NCBI RefSeq assembly: GCF_013459645.1
Contig: NZ_CP054861.1
Location: 1,166,001-1,230,000, forward strand
Length of the DNA: 64,000 bases
Origin: Martelella sp. NC20
Lineage (GTDB): Bacteria > Pseudomonadota > Alphaproteobacteria > Rhizobiales > Rhizobiaceae
Direction: 5' to 3'
In this document: one piece after another, positions 7,882-17,827 of the stretch
Position numbering within the stretch: position 1 is the first letter of the stretch
How the letters are laid out: every line of letters starts with the position of its first letter
Translations under genes and position numbers: made by a program
The notes under the pieces: generated by a model
Told to the model about the DNA's origin: nothing
Seen by the model: only the letters and a program-made list of their open reading frames with translations
The model's database searches: none

Positions 7882-8667
7882 ATGAATGAATTTCTGATAC
7901 GCGAGCGGCAGGAGATTATCCTGGGACGCCTCAAATCCGCCGGCCGGGTGCTGGCGGCCGATCTGGCCGTGGAGTTCTCGGTCTCCGAGGACACGATCCG
8001 CCGCGATCTGCGCGATCTCGCCGCGCGCGGCCTGTGCGAGCGGGTCTATGGCGGGGCGCTGCCGATAGCGCCGGCCCGCGGGACGCTCGGTCACCGCAAG
8101 GGGCGGGATGCGGGCGAGAAGGACATGCTGGGCAAGATACTGGCCACGCAGATCGATGACGGCATGACGGTCTTCCTCGATGCCTCGAGCACCAATATCG
8201 CGGCTGCCCGCGCGCTTGCCGAAGACCGCGCGGTGACGGTCGTCACCAATGCGCCTTCGATCGCCGTCGCCCTCGATGGTCGCGAGAACCAGACGGTGAT
8301 CATGATCGGCGGGTTGATCCATCCCGAGGTCGGCGGCGCGATCGGGGCGAAATCGATCGCCGAGCTGGAGCGCTTCCACTTCGATCTCTGCCTGATCGGC
8401 GCCTGCGGCCTCGATATCGAAGCGGGGCTCACCTGTTTCCACTACGACGATGCGCTTTTCAAGCGCGAGATCGCCATGCGCTCGCGCCGGGTGATCACCG
8501 CGGTGACAGCCGACAAGCTCGCCACCCGCGCGCCCTGCAGCGTGATCGCGCTTGAGGCGCTGGATGGCCTCGTCGTCAGCCCGGGCCTCGCGCCTGAAAG
8601 CCGCGATGCGCTTGTCCGGGCCGGCGTGAGCCTGATTGAAACGACAGACGGAGCAATTGCTCGATGA
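7882..8667 (+). CDS. DeoR/GlpR-family transcriptional regulator
   Basis: 261 residues: an N-terminal DeoR helix-turn-helix (about 5-60; RERQEIILGRL, then VSEDTIRRDLRDLAARGLCERVYGGA, the family signature) and a C-terminal sugar-phosphate-sensing domain related to ribose-5-phosphate isomerase (about 75-235; FLDASSTNIAAARAL, VVTNAPSIA, IGACGLD). Such repressors are released by a phosphorylated sugar. The ATG at 7882 is used because the HTH begins there; longer frames upstream have no ribosome-binding site and cover the direct repeats. The stop overlaps the start of the next MFS gene (ATGA), so the two are translationally coupled and the carrier is the probable target. Confidence 0.9.
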   Translation: MNEFLIRERQEIILGRLKSAGRVLAADLAVEFSVSEDTIRRDLRDLAARGLCERVYGGALPIAPARGTLGHRKGRDAGEKDMLGKILATQIDDGMTVFLDASSTNIAAARALAEDRAVTVVTNAPSIAVALDGRENQTVIMIGGLIHPEVGGAIGAKSIAELERFHFDLCLIGACGLDIEAGLTCFHYDDALFKREIAMRSRRVITAVTADKLATRAPCSVIALEALDGLVVSPGLAPESRDALVRAGVSLIETTDGAIAR

Positions 8668-9848
8668 CCATCTCCACCACCGCCACGGCGACGCGCCGCC
8701 GCTATATGTCCTCGCCCCGGCTCGCGACCTCGCTGCTGTTCCTGATGAACGGTTTCGTGATGGGGTCCTGGGCGCCGAAAATTCCGGTGTTCGCCGCCCG
8801 GCTCGGCCTCTCCGAAGGCGAGCTCGGCCTGATGATCCTGACCTTCGGCATCGGTTCGATCCTGGCGATGCCGTTCACCGGTGTGCTGATCGCGAAATTC
8901 GGCACAGCCCGGGTCGTAAAGATTGTCGCGGTGATCTTCACGCCGACGCTGCTGCTCGTCAGCCTGGCCGGCACGATCCCGCTTTCCGTGCTTGCGCTGT
9001 TTGTGTTCGGCGCGCTGATGGCCGCGATGGATGTGGCGATGAACGGCAATGCCGTGGCCGTCGAAAAGGCCGAGCGGCGGGCGATCATGTCGTCCTGTCA
9101 TGCGTTCTGGAGCCTTGGCGGGCTGCTTGGCGCCGGCCTCGGCGGGCTGTTGATCTCCGCCATCGGCCCGATCGGCCATGCGCTGGCGGTCACCGCCATC
9201 GGCATCGTCCTGCTTGCGATCGCCTTTCCAAGAATTCTCGGCGATGCGCCGGAGGAAAGCGTGCGCCGTCAGAAGGTGCGCCTGCCGATGACGCCGCTGC
9301 CCTGGCTGATCGGGATCATGGCGCTGTTCTCGATGATCCCGGAAGGCGCGGTGCTGGACTGGAGCGCGGTCTATCTCAGGGACGAGCTTGGCGTCACGCT
9401 GGCGGCCTCCGGCTTCGGCTATGCTGCCTTCCAGCTCACCATGACGATCATGCGCTTTGCCGGCGACCATGTGCGCGACCGTTTCGGCGCGGTCAACACG
9501 GTGCGCTTCTGTGCCGCCGCCTCGGTGATCGGCCTGCTTTGCTCGGGGCTTGCAACAAGCATGCCGCTCGTCATCATCGGCTTTGCGATCACGGGCGCGG
9601 GCATTTCCAATCTGGTGCCGGTGGCGTTTTCGGCGGCCGGCAACCTGCCGGGGCTTCAGCCCGGCATCGGCCTTTCGGTCACCACCATGCTCGGCTATTC
9701 CGGCATTCTGGCAGCACCTTCGCTGATCGGCTTCATCGCCGAACATATCGGCTTCGCGCCGATCTTCACCGCCCTGTCACTGCTGCATGTCATCGTGTTC
9801 TTCATGGCGCCGATGGCGCGCTACGCCGAGCGCGACCGCCAGAGTTGA
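8664..9848 (+). CDS. MFS transporter, YbjJ-like
   Basis: 394 residues, 12 predicted membrane segments. The pattern of an N-terminal LFLMNGFVMGSWAPKIPVFA, AMDVAMNGNAVAVEKA after segment 4, and SCHAFWSLGGLLGAG resembles the E. coli YbjJ/FucP-related branch of the major facilitator superfamily. The first bases overlap the DeoR stop codon, implying co-expression with a sugar-phosphate-responsive repressor, so the substrate may be a sugar or its derivative; that is inference. The second half carries the usual repeat (GFGYAAFQLTMTIMRFAGD). No enzyme gene follows; ispG begins 53 bp later and is probably independent. Confidence 0.85.
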   Translation: MTISTTATATRRRYMSSPRLATSLLFLMNGFVMGSWAPKIPVFAARLGLSEGELGLMILTFGIGSILAMPFTGVLIAKFGTARVVKIVAVIFTPTLLLVSLAGTIPLSVLALFVFGALMAAMDVAMNGNAVAVEKAERRAIMSSCHAFWSLGGLLGAGLGGLLISAIGPIGHALAVTAIGIVLLAIAFPRILGDAPEESVRRQKVRLPMTPLPWLIGIMALFSMIPEGAVLDWSAVYLRDELGVTLAASGFGYAAFQLTMTIMRFAGDHVRDRFGAVNTVRFCAAASVIGLLCSGLATSMPLVIIGFAITGAGISNLVPVAFSAAGNLPGLQPGIGLSVTTMLGYSGILAAPSLIGFIAEHIGFAPIFTALSLLHVIVFFMAPMARYAERDRQS

Positions 9849-9901
9849 CAAGCGCGCGGCATTGTACCACCTGAAGGGCAATGGATTATCCGGAGAAGAC
9901 C

Positions 9902-11158
<1,257 letters not shown>

Positions 11159-11215
11159 CAAGGCTTATCTGCGGACCATCAAATACGCGAGTTGGACTTG
11201 CCGCAAAGCCCCCCA

Positions 11216-11358
11216 ATCTTCTCGCCCCGGAGGGGAGAGATACCCCGACAGGGGGAGTGAGGGGGGATTTTTATCTCGAACGCGCTCACAGGCTGACACG
11301 CTGCTTCACCCTCACTCCCCCTTCCGGGGCATCTTTCCCGCAGGCGGGAGAGAGTATT
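11216..11358. repeat. Intergenic palindromic repeat, family A, copy 1 (diverged)
   Basis: The arm ATACCCCGACAGGGGGAGTG is matched by an inverted copy, CACTCCCCCTTCCGGGGCAT, about 55 bp further on, with outer GGGGAGAGAT and ATCTTTCCCGC-like segments. It is less similar to copies 2-5 than they are to each other. It fills the gap between the convergent genes ispG and the LacI regulator; nothing else is seen in this 270-bp gap. Confidence 0.6.
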
Positions 11359-11429
11359 GGCAGCAAGCCGCACCACCACGCGCTTCCCCCGAAAGGGAGA
11401 TTTTAGGCGGCGCGGTTCCGTTTACAGAA

Positions 11430-12431
11430 TCATCGTTCGCCGCTCGTCTCCCGCACCACCAGCTTTACCGGCGACAGATGCCGCTCCGGCGGGCGTTCGC
11501 CGGTCTCGAGCCAGGCGAGCATGGTGGCAGCCGCATCGCGGCCGAAGGCGCCGATATCGCAATGGACGGAGGAGAGTTTGGGGAAGGCGAGCGCGCATTC
11601 CTCGATATCGTCGAAGCCGATCAGCGCAATATCGCGGCCGACGGCGATGCCCGCCTCGGCAAAGCCCGCCAGCATGCCGAGCGCCACGAGATCGTTGAAG
11701 CAGAGCACCGCATCGATGCCCTGACGGTCGCGGGCAAGCTGCAGCGCCGCCTCGCGGCCGAAAGCGCGGGTCGGGCGGCCAAGCAGGGTGACCGGTTCGC
11801 GATCGCCGAGAACCGCGCGGTAGCCTGCCATGCGCTCATGCGTCACCGCCCGGTCCGGCAGGCCGCCGACGAAAGCGATCTTTTGCGCACCGCTTGCGAT
11901 GAGATGCCGCGCGGCCTCGAGGCTCCCGGCCTCGTAATCGAGCGAGGCGAACGGAAAGCGGGCGGTATCGGGGGATGCCATGCGCAGCACCTGAAGGGCG
12001 GGAAGCCCGGCGCGGCCGATGCGCTCGAACACCGCGCCCTCGTCGCCGTAAGCCGGCGAGATGATCAACGCGGAAACGCCGTGCTCGACCATCGAGGCGA
12101 TCACCTGCGCCTGGATCGCCACATCCTCGTCGGTATTGGCGATCACGGTGGCAAAGCCGTGCTCGGCGAAGGTCATCTGGGCGCTGGCCGCGAACTCGGC
12201 GAAGAACGGGTTTCTGAGATCGTTGATGACGAGACCGATCAGCCCGGCCTCGGCGCCGCGCAAGTTCGCGGCGGTGCGGTTATAGACATAGTTCAGCGCC
12301 AGCATCGATTGCTCGACGCGCGTCCGGGTTGCCTTCTTCACCAGCGGCGAATTCTGCAGCACGAGCGAGACCGTCGATTTGGAAAGCCCGGCATGGCGGG
12401 CCACATCGATGATCGTCGGTCGTTTCGCCAT
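11430..12431 (-). CDS. LacI-family transcriptional repressor
   Basis: 333 residues: a LacI HTH at the very start (about 4-28; TIIDVARHAGLSKSTVSLVL), hinge YNRTAANLRG, and a periplasmic-binding-protein-like sensor domain to the end. The start at 12431 follows an AAGGA site and opens directly with the HTH, as in GalR/LacI proteins. The ligand is probably a sugar or derivative. It lies downstream of, and on the same strand as, the GMC/ABC transporter region. Two matching 16-bp palindromes with the central CG typical of LacI operators lie before the GMC gene (14327) and the Gfo/Idh gene (26518), so this regulator probably controls the 12-26 kb region. Confidence 0.9.
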   Translation of the reverse strand: MAKRPTIIDVARHAGLSKSTVSLVLQNSPLVKKATRTRVEQSMLALNYVYNRTAANLRGAEAGLIGLVINDLRNPFFAEFAASAQMTFAEHGFATVIANTDEDVAIQAQVIASMVEHGVSALIISPAYGDEGAVFERIGRAGLPALQVLRMASPDTARFPFASLDYEAGSLEAARHLIASGAQKIAFVGGLPDRAVTHERMAGYRAVLGDREPVTLLGRPTRAFGREAALQLARDRQGIDAVLCFNDLVALGMLAGFAEAGIAVGRDIALIGFDDIEECALAFPKLSSVHCDIGAFGRDAAATMLAWLETGERPPERHLSPVKLVVRETSGER

Positions 12432-12483
12432 TTTCGGTCCTTCATTTTCGTTTACGTTCCGCTGCCTGTCCACCCGCACCCAC

Positions 12484-12620
12484 AATCTCCCCCCTTGAGG
12501 GGGAGATGCCCCGACAGGGGCAGAGGGGGGTGAACCCTCTCTGCTGGTCCGGAGTGCGCGGTTTATGCCCATACCCCTCTCTGTCGCTTTCGCGACATCT
12601 CCCCCTCAAGGGGGGAGATT
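12484..12620. repeat. Intergenic palindromic repeat, family A, copy 2
   Basis: A 137-bp element: outer arm AATCTCCCCCCTTGAGGGGG at 12484 and its inverted partner ending at 12620, with inner arms CCCCGACAGGGGCAGAGG and CCTCTCTGTCGCTTTCG. It lies just upstream of the LacI gene, between it and the GMC gene. The same element recurs at 19682, 23751 and 37884. Confidence 0.85.
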
Positions 12621-12711
12621 GATTGCGGTGAGGCTTCCGGTTGGCGGCAGTCTATGCCAGACCGGTAAATCTTTCACTTCCGTATCGGCTCTGGTCGATT
12701 ACGGAGCACGC

Positions 12712-14292
12712 TTACAAACCATGCTCCCGCGTAATCATGTCGGCGGCCTTTTCGCCGATCATGATCGCGGCGGCATTGGTGTTGGAGGAAATCAGCGTCG
12801 GCATGATCGAGGCGTCGACCACGCGCAGGCTTCCGATCCCGTTGAACTTCAGCTCCGGGTCGACCACCGCGCGATCGTCGGCGCCCATGCGGCAGGTGCC
12901 GGCGGGGTGGTGATCGGTCTTGGCGTGGCGGCAGGCATAGGCGAAATAATCGTCATCCGTCCTCACCTCCGGTCCGGGCAGCATTTCGCGCTTGATGAAC
13001 GGTTTGAGCGCGTCCTGATGCATGATCTCCTGCGCCAGCTTCAGCCCCTTGATCGACATTTCGCGGTCGTGGCGGTCGGCCCAGTAATTCGGGTCGATCA
13101 GCGGCGCATCGGCGGGATTTGCCGATTTGAGCCGCACCGAACCGCGCGAGCGCGGGCGCAGATAGGCGGAGTTGAGCGTCACGCCGGGATTGCTCATCTT
13201 CTCCACGCCCGCCTCGATGCCGGAGCCGAGGCCGAGATGGAACTGGATATCCGGCGAGCGCGCGTCCTCTTCCGCGTACCAGAACCCGCCGGTCTCGAAC
13301 AGGCTGGAGGCGACCGGGCCCTTGCGGGTCAGGAGATATTGCAGACCCGCGACCGCCGACCACAACGGTCGGGCATATTTGTCATAGGTGAAATCGCCGG
13401 CGCATTCGAGAATCGTGAACAGGTCGAGATGGTCCTGCAGGTTCTCGCCGACCTCCGGATGGTTGAAGATCGCCTCGATGCCGGCTGCGCGCAGGTGATC
13501 GGCCGGGCCGATGCCGGACAGCATCAGCAGCCGCGGCGAGCCGATCGCGCCCGATGACAGCAGCACCTCGCGGCCTGCGGTCAGAATCTCGCCGGTCGCG
13601 GTCTCGACGCCGGTGGCCCGGCCGTTCTCGACGCGGATGCGGCGGGTCTCGACGCCGGTGCGGATGGTGAGGTTGTTGCGGCTGCGCGCTGGTCCGAGAT
13701 AGGCCTTCGATGCGGAGGAGCGGCGGGCATGGCGCTGGGTGAGCTGATAATAGCCGACGCCGTCCTGTCTCTCGCCGGTCATGTCGGCGTTGAAGGGAAT
13801 GCCGAGCTCGCCGGCGGCGCGGAAATAGGCCTCGCAGATCGGCAGCGGCGCAGATGGCTTCGAGACGCCGAGCGGGCCGCCCTTGCCGTGATATTCGTTG
13901 TCGTAGGTGTCGTTGTCCTCGGCCTTGCGGAAGAACGGCAGCACGTCGTCATAGCCCCAGCCGACGCAGCCCATCTGCCGCCATTCGTCGTAATCGAGCC
14001 GGTTGCCGCGGGTATAGATCTGGGCGTTGATGGTCGAGCCGCCGCCGATCACCTTAGCCTGGGTGAAACGGATCGACATGTCGTTCATGTGTTTTTGTGG
14101 GACGGTGTGCCAGCCCCAGCTGCCGATGCCCCTGGTCATCTTGGCAAAACCGGCCGGCAGCGTATAGAACGGATGCCGGTCTCCGCCGCCGGCTTCCAGC
14201 AGCAGCACCTCGACATCGGGGTTTTCGGAAAGCCTCGCCGCCAGCACGCATCCGGCCGAACCGCCGCCGACAATGATGAAATCATAGACCAT
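12712..14292 (-). CDS. GMC-family FAD oxidoreductase (choline-dehydrogenase-like)
   Basis: 526 residues. GMC flavoproteins oxidise alcohols or sugars. Seen here: the Rossmann FAD motif at the N-terminus (YDFIIVGGGSAGCVLAARLSE), ARLLLEAGGGD-type FAD loop, GMC signature 1 (KVIGGGSTINAQIYTRGN), signature 2 (SSGAIGSPRLLMLSGIGP), and a C-terminal catalytic HHPAGTCRMG (H461-H462) with a second polar residue in SSNTNAAAIMIGEKAAD. The start at 14292 has GGAGG upstream. It is a close relative of BetA but is not in the bet locus; the substrate is unknown. An almost perfect LacI operator precedes it, so it probably belongs to the LacI-controlled sugar region. Confidence 0.9.
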   Translation of the reverse strand: MVYDFIIVGGGSAGCVLAARLSENPDVEVLLLEAGGGDRHPFYTLPAGFAKMTRGIGSWGWHTVPQKHMNDMSIRFTQAKVIGGGSTINAQIYTRGNRLDYDEWRQMGCVGWGYDDVLPFFRKAEDNDTYDNEYHGKGGPLGVSKPSAPLPICEAYFRAAGELGIPFNADMTGERQDGVGYYQLTQRHARRSSASKAYLGPARSRNNLTIRTGVETRRIRVENGRATGVETATGEILTAGREVLLSSGAIGSPRLLMLSGIGPADHLRAAGIEAIFNHPEVGENLQDHLDLFTILECAGDFTYDKYARPLWSAVAGLQYLLTRKGPVASSLFETGGFWYAEEDARSPDIQFHLGLGSGIEAGVEKMSNPGVTLNSAYLRPRSRGSVRLKSANPADAPLIDPNYWADRHDREMSIKGLKLAQEIMHQDALKPFIKREMLPGPEVRTDDDYFAYACRHAKTDHHPAGTCRMGADDRAVVDPELKFNGIGSLRVVDASIMPTLISSNTNAAAIMIGEKAADMITREHGL

Positions 14293-14326
14293 GCAATGAT
14301 CCTCCCGAATGCGATTTAGCATAAGT

Positions 14327-14342
14327 TTAGGAACGTTCCAAA
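14327..14342 (-). promoter_or_regulatory. LacI-type operator upstream of the GMC gene
   Basis: Read on the minus strand, TTTGGAACGTTCCTAA is a 16-bp palindrome with a single mismatched pair and a perfect core GGAACGTTCC. It lies 34 bp before the GMC start codon. A nearly identical site (TTTGGAACGTGCCAAA) precedes the Gfo/Idh gene at 26518. The CG-centred palindrome is the shape bound by LacI-family repressors, one of which is encoded at 11430. Confidence 0.7.
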
Positions 14343-14389
14343 CGGATTCCGTACGCACAGCGGACGTGTTTCATCATCAAGGGCTTTCG

Positions 14390-14426
14390 TGTCGCCCTGG
14401 ATGCCGGCTCAAGGCCGGCATGACGG
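14390..14426. repeat. Intergenic palindromic repeat, family B, copy 2 (single arm)
   Basis: GTCGCCCTGGATGCCGGCTC followed by AAGGCCGGCATGACGG is one arm of the family B element, a hairpin with stem ATGCCGGC. The second arm is missing. It lies between the SDR and GMC genes and could end the upstream minus-strand operon. Confidence 0.65.
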
Positions 14427-14476
14427 AGAATGGGGAGGGACGCTCGATACTCCGGGAATGCTGTCGCACCAACGTC

Positions 14477-15229
14477 TCACAGGCGTGAAATCGAAAGTCC
14501 GCCATCCGCCGCGATCACCGTTCCGGTGGCGAAGGCGAAGGCGCCTGTCGCCAATGGCAGCACGGCGGCGGCGATATCCTCGGGGGTGCCCCAGCGGGCG
14601 GCGGGCACCAAGCCGGCCTTGATGCGGGCGGTGTACCTGTCCCTCACGCCGGCCGTCATGGCGGTTTCGATGATGCCGGGGCGGATGTCGAAGACGCCGA
14701 TATTCTCCGCGGCAAGCCGGGCGGCGAACAGTTTGGCGGCCATGGCGGCGGCGGCCTTGGAGATGCAGTATTCGGCGCGTTCGACCGAGACCATCCCGGC
14801 GCTGACCGAGGTGATGAAGATGATCGAGCGGTAGCCCCGATCATGGCCGAGCATCCGCCTTGCCGCTTCCTGGGCGAGGAAGAACGCGCCCCTGAGGTTC
14901 ACCGACATCACGAAATCGAAATTTTCGGGCGACAGGTCGAGCATGTCGCCGCGCACCGGCGCGCCGACGCCGGCATTGGAGACGAAGGTGGTGAGCGGGC
15001 CGAGATCGTCCTCCACCCTGTCCAGAAGCGCCGGGATCGCGGCGGTATCGCGCACGTCGTGGCGATAGTAGCGGGCGTTGGCGCCAAGTGCCGCGAGCGC
15101 GTCGCGGACGGTTTGGCTTTCGGGATCGGCCTCGGCGGCGATCGCCACGGAAAACCCGGCGCCGGCAAGCGCCTTGGCGATACCGAGGCCGATGCCCTGC
15201 TGGCCGCCTGTGACAAGGGCAAGGCTCAT
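14477..15229 (-). CDS. Short-chain dehydrogenase/reductase (SDR)
   Basis: 250 residues, classical SDR size. The NAD(P) motif TGGQQGIG is at residues 7-14, the NAG motif in SNAGVG, the catalytic Ser in FITSVSAG, and YCISK gives the Tyr/Lys pair. The C-terminal ATGTVIAADGGLSI is typical of FabG-like oxidoreductases. It should interconvert an alcohol and ketone on a sugar or sugar-acid intermediate in the cytoplasm; the substrate is unknown. Its ATG overlaps the stop of the GMC gene at 15226 by 4 nt, so it is the translationally coupled last gene of the ABC transporter operon. This SDR resembles 3-ketoacyl-ACP reductase-type proteins used in sugar operons. Confidence 0.88.
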   Translation of the reverse strand: MSLALVTGGQQGIGLGIAKALAGAGFSVAIAAEADPESQTVRDALAALGANARYYRHDVRDTAAIPALLDRVEDDLGPLTTFVSNAGVGAPVRGDMLDLSPENFDFVMSVNLRGAFFLAQEAARRMLGHDRGYRSIIFITSVSAGMVSVERAEYCISKAAAAMAAKLFAARLAAENIGVFDIRPGIIETAMTAGVRDRYTARIKAGLVPAARWGTPEDIAAAVLPLATGAFAFATGTVIAADGGLSISRL

Positions 15230-16710
15230 GATGCAAGCTCCCGTTTGATGGCGTCCCCGGCCTTCAGCGCGAGGGCTGCGACCGTCAGCGACGGGTTGAC
15301 GGCGGCGGATGTCGGCAGTGCTGCGGCATCGGTGACGAAGAGGTTTTCATGGTCGAAACTGCGGCAATCCGGATCGAGCACGGCGGTGGCCGGGTCGTTC
15401 CCGAGCCGCGTGGTGCCGCACTGGTGCGAGGGTACGCGGCCATCGAACAGCCGTGACAGCACGACCGGAAAGCCGGCGCGGCGAAGCGCCTGCTTCATCC
15501 GCTTCACCAGCCGGCAATGTGCCTCCATGTTGGAGCGCCGCCACAAAAGCTGGATATCGCCGCCGTTCAGCACCACCCGGCTTTCCGGGTCCGGCAGGTC
15601 CTCGGAGATCGCGTAGAAATCGACCGCGTGGCGGGAGAGATGATTGGCAAGCGCCATCGGCATCGACGGCGTGGTCGCCTTCAGGATCCGCGGCACCACC
15701 CGGCCGAGCAGTTGGACATTGCCGAGCGGCGGGCCGTTATCGCCGTCGGAAAGATACCAGTCATTGATCGCGAAGGTCTTCTGGTAGACCGCGTCATTCA
15801 AAAAACGCGGGTCGTAGGCGATCATCGCGGTGGCGTTGTGGTTCATGAAATGGCGGCCGACGGCGCCGGAGGAATTGGCAAGACCGGATTTCAGGAGCAG
15901 CGCCGCCGATTGCACCGCGCCCGCGGCCAGCGCCACGATCCTCGGCTTCAGGGTGATGGTTTCGCCCGCCTGCTCATAGGTCACGCCGGTGATCCGGCGG
16001 CCGTCAGGCGCGGCGGTCAGGCCGGTGACGCGGGCGCCGGTCTCCAGCCGCACATTGTCATGAGACAATGCAGTGGCGAGCCCGCAGGTCTCCGCGTCCA
16101 TCTTGCCGGAGCGGGTATCGGGATATCCGTCCCAGCCGTCATTGCCGTGGGAAAGCCAGCGGTCCAGGTCGACGCCGAGCGGCAGGGCCGCGGGGTGAAG
16201 CCCGGCCTTCTCCAGCCGCCGCCGGACGGTGGCAAGCGCCGGCTCATCGGGTATGGCGGGAAACGGATAGGGGCCGGCATGCGGCGGCTCGGTCCCATCC
16301 TCGGTGATATCGCCGCGCACCTGATAGAGTTGTTCGGCGGCATCGTAATAAGGCGCGAGCGTCTCGTAGGGAAACGGCCAAGCGGGCGAGATGCCGCCGA
16401 GATGCTCCATGGCCTGGAAATCCTGGCGGCGGTAGCGGTAAAGCACCGCGCCGTAAAGCTTGGTATTGCCGCCGACATTGTAATAATTGCCGGGCGAGAA
16501 CGGCGTGCCGGTCTCGTCCAGCCAGGTTTCGTCGGATCGGAAGGCGCTGTTTCTGTAGATCCGGTCCGGGTCGCGCGCCGGCGCGTCGTCAGGGATCTGG
16601 TGTCCGCGCTCCAGGATCAGGATGTCGGCTCCGGTCGGCGCAAGGCTTGCCGCAAGGCTCGCGCCGCCCATGCCGGAGCCGATAATGACCACATCAGGCG
16701 TAGGCCGCAT
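15226..16710 (-). CDS. GMC-family oxidoreductase, compact sugar-oxidising type
   Basis: 494 residues. The FAD-binding motif DVVIIGSGMGGASLAASLA is at the N-terminus, followed by NVGGNTKLYGAVLYRYRRQD, a block seen in GMC enzymes related to glucoside 3-dehydrogenase and gluconate 2-dehydrogenase. The C-terminal catalytic region contains SHQCGTTRLG (His) and VNPSLTVAALALK (Asn), and ends DAAALPTS-AAVNPS. No signal peptide, so it is likely cytoplasmic. It begins 2 bp after the ABC ATPase gene and is coupled to the SDR. Oxidation of an imported sugar at a ring carbon is the likely role, by context only. Confidence 0.88.
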   Translation of the reverse strand: MRPTPDVVIIGSGMGGASLAASLAPTGADILILERGHQIPDDAPARDPDRIYRNSAFRSDETWLDETGTPFSPGNYYNVGGNTKLYGAVLYRYRRQDFQAMEHLGGISPAWPFPYETLAPYYDAAEQLYQVRGDITEDGTEPPHAGPYPFPAIPDEPALATVRRRLEKAGLHPAALPLGVDLDRWLSHGNDGWDGYPDTRSGKMDAETCGLATALSHDNVRLETGARVTGLTAAPDGRRITGVTYEQAGETITLKPRIVALAAGAVQSAALLLKSGLANSSGAVGRHFMNHNATAMIAYDPRFLNDAVYQKTFAINDWYLSDGDNGPPLGNVQLLGRVVPRILKATTPSMPMALANHLSRHAVDFYAISEDLPDPESRVVLNGGDIQLLWRRSNMEAHCRLVKRMKQALRRAGFPVVLSRLFDGRVPSHQCGTTRLGNDPATAVLDPDCRSFDHENLFVTDAAALPTSAAVNPSLTVAALALKAGDAIKRELAS

Positions 16711-16712
16711 TG

Positions 16713-17822
16713 CTATTTGAGCCGCTGTTCGGTTTCAGGGTCGAAGGCGACCGCCTTGTCCATGTTGATGGCGAAGGGGAAGACATCGCCGGGCCTGACC
16801 TCGACATCGGCGCGGAACCGGGCGGTGACTTCCTTGCCGCCGAGCTCGGCGACCACATAGGTGTCGGAGCCGGCGGGTTCGGTCACCTCGACCCTGGCCT
16901 TGATGGTGTGGACGGCCTCGGACGAACGGTCGGCGCCGAGTTCGTCGGTGATCGCCTCCGGGCGGATGCCGAGAATGATGTCGCGTCCGTCATGGGCGGT
17001 CATCGAACCGGGCGGGAAAGGAAGTTCGGCCGTGTTGCCATCGGCAAGCGGGAATTTCGCAACCGCGTTGCCTTCTGCGACCGTGACTTTGGCCGGAAAC
17101 AGGTTCATGGAGGGCGAGCCCATGAAGCCCGCCACGAACATGTTGGTCGGATTGTCGTAGATTTCCTTCGGGGTGCCGAGCTGCTGCACATGGCCGCCGA
17201 ACATCACCGCGATCCGGGTCGACAGCGTCAGCGCCTCGATCTGGTCGTGGGTCACGTAGACGATGGTGGTGCCGAGCTTCTGGTGAAGCTTCTTGATTTC
17301 GGTGCGCATGTCGACGCGCAGCTTGGCGTCGAGGTTGGAGAGCGGCTCGTCGAACAGGAACACGTCGGGATCGCGCACCAGCGCCCGGCCCATGGCAACG
17401 CGCTGGCGCTGGCCGCCGGAAAGCTGGCCGGGCTTGCGCTTCAAAAGATGGGTGATCTGCAACAGCTCGGCGACGCTGGCGATCGCCTTTTCACGCTCCG
17501 GTTTCGCCACTTTCTGCATTTCCAGCCCGAAGGAAATGTTCTCGCCGACATTCATGTTCGGATAGAGCGCGTAGGACTGGAACACCATGGCGATGTTGCG
17601 ATCGGCCGGGCGCACCCCGTTCATCGAGCGGCCGTTGATCACGATATCGCCGGAGGAGACCGGCTCGAGGCCGGCAATCATGTTCAGAAGCGTCGACTTG
17701 CCGCAACCCGACGGGCCGACGAGCACGAGAAACTCGCCTTCCTCGACCTCGATATCGGTCTGATGCAGGACGGTCAGGGAACCGAAGCTTTTGGTGACCT
17801 TGTCAATTTTCAGAAAACCCAT
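16713..17822 (-). CDS. Sugar ABC transporter ATP-binding protein (UgpC/MsmK/GtsD type)
   Basis: 369 residues. The nucleotide-binding domain (about 1-240) has Walker [10 protein letters not shown], the Q-loop QSYALYPNM, ABC signature [16 protein letters not shown], Walker [13 protein letters not shown] and the H-loop [11 protein letters not shown]-terminal TOBE/OB regulatory region follows (LGIRPEAI). It powers the permease pair encoded just upstream at 17828 and 18706. The length and layout are those of the CUT1 sugar importers. It lies 5 bp after the permease gene and 2 bp before the GMC gene. Confidence 0.95.
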   Translation of the reverse strand: MGFLKIDKVTKSFGSLTVLHQTDIEVEEGEFLVLVGPSGCGKSTLLNMIAGLEPVSSGDIVINGRSMNGVRPADRNIAMVFQSYALYPNMNVGENISFGLEMQKVAKPEREKAIASVAELLQITHLLKRKPGQLSGGQRQRVAMGRALVRDPDVFLFDEPLSNLDAKLRVDMRTEIKKLHQKLGTTIVYVTHDQIEALTLSTRIAVMFGGHVQQLGTPKEIYDNPTNMFVAGFMGSPSMNLFPAKVTVAEGNAVAKFPLADGNTAELPFPPGSMTAHDGRDIILGIRPEAITDELGADRSSEAVHTIKARVEVTEPAGSDTYVVAELGGKEVTARFRADVEVRPGDVFPFAINMDKAVAFDPETEQRLK

Positions 17823-17827
17823 TGGCC

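Noticed and set aside
12712..14292. A second betA (choline dehydrogenase)
   Set aside because: It is a close GMC relative, but the context is a LacI-controlled sugar region and another gene at 38081 fits betA far better; substrate left open.
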